Assembly: GCF_001544695.2 (NCBI RefSeq)
Contig: NZ_FCOM02000003.1
Location: forward strand, 1-64,000
Reading direction: 5' to 3'
Origin: Caballeronia arvi
GTDB lineage: Bacteria > Pseudomonadota > Gammaproteobacteria > Burkholderiales > Burkholderiaceae
DNA length: 64,000 nt
Shown: piece by piece, positions 61,589 through 64,000 of the stretch
How the letters are laid out: the number at the start of each line of letters is the position of its first letter
How positions within the stretch are numbered: position 1 is the stretch's first letter
Program-made: the position numbers and the translations under genes
Notes under the pieces: generated by a model
Database searches by the model: none
Told to the model about the DNA's origin: nothing
The model's input: the letters and a program-made list of their open reading frames with translations, nothing else

Positions 61589-62041
61589 GATTCGCTCCTT
61601 CTGCACCAACGGGTCGTTCAATGACATGCCGGCTGAGCGATCGTGCAACGCGGATCAATCGGGGTTCGCTGAGGCGGCGGGTGTCGGCATCTAATGCAGC
61701 CACCGTGCCAGTTCTCCGAATCCCTTGTGCAGCAAGGCAAGGCGCGAATTCAGCCGCGCGCCGGGCGACAGGTCTGTCGGGCACGAACCAACGCTTTCAC
61801 TTCTGAAAGATGGGGCGATGCAAACACACGCGCGCGATTCGCCACGGGTGAATCCATGCTCTCTTAACGCCGGAAAGCTCGAAAATATTCCCGTCTCGCG
61901 GGCTCAAGCTTGCGCGCTTGCGCGCCGTAAACGGGTCTGATGGCCCTCGCCTGCCCGTCGAACGGCCTTCTCCGAAGGGCACGATAAGATACGGCAGCGT
62001 TCGATTCCCCACCTTGCAATCGCTCATTCGGAGACCACGGC
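61589..62041. other. Intergenic region before the sensor kinase
   Basis: This 453-bp gap lies between divergent genes. Open frames within it lack protein character. It should hold both promoters; the sensor kinase ribosome site GGAG is at 62030-62033. No RNA gene or palindrome of note was recognised. Confidence 0.45.
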
Positions 62042-64000
62042 GTGCTCAGTCGCCATTCGCTCACCTTCAGGATGACGGTGTTCATCGTCGCCGTCTGCGT
62101 GCTCCTGGTCGGCACCGACGTGTGGCGCAGCCTCGCCGCTCGCCGCGCCCAGCTCGACGAAATGACGACGGCGACGTACAACCTCGCGCGCGCGATGGCG
62201 CAGCACGCGAACGACACGTTCAAGGAAGCCGACACGACGCTCATCGGCATGGTGGAGCGCGTCGAAGAGGACGGCATGTCGCCGGAATCGCTCGCGCGCA
62301 TTCATCGCTCGCTGGTGTCGCGCGTCCGGCAATTGCCGCAGTTGAACGGGCTTTTCATCTACGACAAGAACGGCGCGTGGGTCGTCAACTCGCAGCCGAA
62401 ACTCGACTCGCGCTTCAATAACTCCGACCGCGAGTATTTCGAATATCACCGCACGCATACCGATCAGGGCACGCACATCGGGCCGCCCGTGCAGAGCCGC
62501 TCGACGGGCAAATGGATCGTGCCGGTATCGCGCCGCATCGACGCGCCCGATGGCAGTTTTGCGGGCGTCGCGCTCGCGACCATCGACGTCGATTTTTTCT
62601 CGCGTTTCTACGACAGCCTCGACCTCGGGCAATCGGGCGCGGCGGTGCTCGTGCTGAACTCGGGCGTGATGGTCGTGCGCCGCCCGTTCGAAGACCGCTT
62701 CGTCGGCAAGAACGTGATCGACACGGCGCTTTACCGCGCGCATCTCGAACAGCGCAGCGCGGGCGTGTTCACTACGAGCTCGTCGCAGGACGGCGTCACG
62801 CGCCTCAACAGCCTGCGCGAACTGCAGGACTATCCGCTTTTCGTCGCTGCGGCGCTGGCGCGCGATGAAATCCTCGCACCGTGGTGGCGCGATACGCTCT
62901 GGCACGCCTGCGTCACGGCCATGCTTGCGTTCGTGCTGGCGATGTTCGGCTCGACGATCGTGCGCCAGATCAACGCGCGCAACCAGATCGAGCAGGAACT
63001 CGAGCGCAGTCTCGCCACGACGCAAACCGTGCTCGACACCGCCATCAGCCCGATCATCACCGTGGACGAGCGCGGCGCGATCCGCTCGTTCAACTCGGCG
63101 GGCGAGAAAGTGTTCGGCTACAAGGCGAGCGAAGTCATCGGCCAGAACCTCCGGATGCTGGTGCCGCCGCCGTTTCTGGATTCGTATAACGAATACATCA
63201 TGCAGTTCAAAGGACCGACGGGCGTCGCGACCGCGGACTGCGAGCTTGCGGGGCAGCGCAAGGACGGCACGTCATTTCCCGCGCACGTCACGACCGGCGC
63301 AATGCGTCTGGATGGCGCTTTGCATTTTGTATCTGTCATTACGGATATTTCGCGCCAAAGGAAGGAGCGCAGCGAGCTGGCGCACGCGCGCGACCAATTG
63401 CTGCTCGCGGCGGACATCGCCGAACTGGGCATCTGGTCGTGGGATCTCGCCACGGGCAAGCTGCACTGGAACGCGCGCATGTTCGAGATCTATCAGTACC
63501 CGCCCGCGTTGCTCGACAACGGCCTGCAATTCGAGCACTGGCGTCTGCGCATCCATCCCGACGATCACGACGAAATCATGGCGTGCCTGCGTGCCGTGAT
63601 TGCGGGAGAAACCGAAGAACTACCGCCGTTTCGTATCGTCCTGCCGGACGGCACGACGCGGCGCATCCAGAGCGGCCAGCGCACGCAGCGCAATGCACAG
63701 GGCACGCCCGTCGCGATGACCGGCGTGAATTACGACATCACCGACGAGTATGAGCTCGAATACCATCTGCGCAACGCGAAGGAGCAGGCGGATGCAGCGA
63801 GCGCGGCGAAGTCGTCGTTTCTCGCGAACATGAGCCATGAAATCCGCACGCCGATGAACGCCGTGCTCGGCATGCTGCATCTCGTGCAACTGACTACGCT
63901 CGACGACCGCCAGCACGACTACGTGAGCAAAGCCGAAACCGCTGCGAAGTCTCTGCTGAACCTGCTCAACGACATCCTCGATTATTCGAAGATCGAGGCA
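62042..64000 (+). CDS. Sensor histidine kinase with dCache and two PAS domains (partial, 3' end outside window)
   Basis: The visible 653 residues start at GTG 62042 with a GGAG ribosome site. They comprise a membrane helix (about 10-27) and a periplasmic dCache-type sensor (about 30-280; FNNSDREYFEYHRTHTDQGTHIGPPVQSR). A second helix (about 286-305) and two PAS domains (from about 327 and about 460) follow, then a HisKA domain with the phospho-acceptor His599 in SHEIRTPMNAVLGM. The ATPase domain and any receiver domain lie beyond the window. The pattern is typical of hybrid kinases. Confidence 0.88.
   Translation, partial: MLSRHSLTFRMTVFIVAVCVLLVGTDVWRSLAARRAQLDEMTTATYNLARAMAQHANDTFKEADTTLIGMVERVEEDGMSPESLARIHRSLVSRVRQLPQLNGLFIYDKNGAWVVNSQPKLDSRFNNSDREYFEYHRTHTDQGTHIGPPVQSRSTGKWIVPVSRRIDAPDGSFAGVALATIDVDFFSRFYDSLDLGQSGAAVLVLNSGVMVVRRPFEDRFVGKNVIDTALYRAHLEQRSAGVFTTSSSQDGVTRLNSLRELQDYPLFVAAALARDEILAPWWRDTLWHACVTAMLAFVLAMFGSTIVRQINARNQIEQELERSLATTQTVLDTAISPIITVDERGAIRSFNSAGEKVFGYKASEVIGQNLRMLVPPPFLDSYNEYIMQFKGPTGVATADCELAGQRKDGTSFPAHVTTGAMRLDGALHFVSVITDISRQRKERSELAHARDQLLLAADIAELGIWSWDLATGKLHWNARMFEIYQYPPALLDNGLQFEHWRLRIHPDDHDEIMACLRAVIAGETEELPPFRIVLPDGTTRRIQSGQRTQRNAQGTPVAMTGVNYDITDEYELEYHLRNAKEQADAASAAKSSFLANMSHEIRTPMNAVLGMLHLVQLTTLDDRQHDYVSKAETAAKSLLNLLNDILDYSKIEA

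Noticed and set aside
1..64000. CRISPR arrays, tRNA or rRNA genes, prophage
   Set aside because: No regularly spaced repeats, cloverleaf-like sequence or phage genes were recognised by reading. A tRNA scan could still find something missed.

Overview
The window looks like chromosomal DNA from a soil- or plant-associated Burkholderiaceae bacterium of the Paraburkholderia/Caballeronia type. This is inferred from the high GC content, the many LysR, GntR (FCD) and LacI regulators beside catabolic genes, a DUF3563 micro-protein typical of that family, and uronate dehydrogenases. No rRNA, tRNA, CRISPR array, prophage or complete insertion sequence was seen. The density of nutrient-acquisition genes suggests an accessory-rich replicon. 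The sequence alone cannot show which replicon it is.

Layout. 1-691: no gene; a tandem 18-mer repeat and a large imperfect palindrome (82-556). 692-4187: D-glucarate locus (gudP-like transporter, gudD-like dehydratase, divergent GntR regulator with two candidate operators). 4208-16614: a minus-strand cluster reading ABC importer of the OpuA type, serine hydroxymethyltransferase, DapA-family enzyme, PuuB-like FAD oxidoreductase, PuuC-like aldehyde dehydrogenase, ProC-like reductase, two LysR regulators and a Rieske oxygenase. It is probably for import and breakdown of a quaternary or cyclic amine. 17029-24335: a DipZ-type membrane thiol reductase divergent from a thioredoxin-like paralogue, a BASS transporter, small membrane and DUF899 proteins, an alpha/beta hydrolase and an ArsR-SRPBCC pair. 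24371-26092: poxB.

26433-37128: a second sugar-acid region. It holds a uronate dehydrogenase beside a polar-amino-acid-type ABC importer and an FCD regulator, an MFS carrier, then a second uronate dehydrogenase overlapping an SMP-30 lactonase gene, a divergent LacI regulator and an ExuT-like transporter. Together with gudD these cover uronate to aldarolactone to aldarate to ketodeoxyaldarate. Repeated operator-like palindromes support co-regulation. 37551-43077: an exporter of the DMT type, a chemoreceptor with a FliA-like promoter, and a MocDE-like ferredoxin/desaturase pair with a divergent LacI regulator.

43158-54699: a secreted small protein, a glycosyltransferase, a TetR/NmrA divergent pair with a perfect 15-bp-arm operator, an HdeD-like membrane protein fused to a likely papain-fold domain, a DUF1349 protein, and a LacI-controlled sugar ABC importer followed by a convergent class II aldolase. 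54945-64000: cold-shock protein, small secreted proteins, TauE permease with a divergent LysR regulator, PPK2 polyphosphate kinase, YdcH-like protein, VC0807-like membrane protein, hydrolase, DUF3563 protein, and the first 653 codons of a sensor kinase that runs off the right edge.
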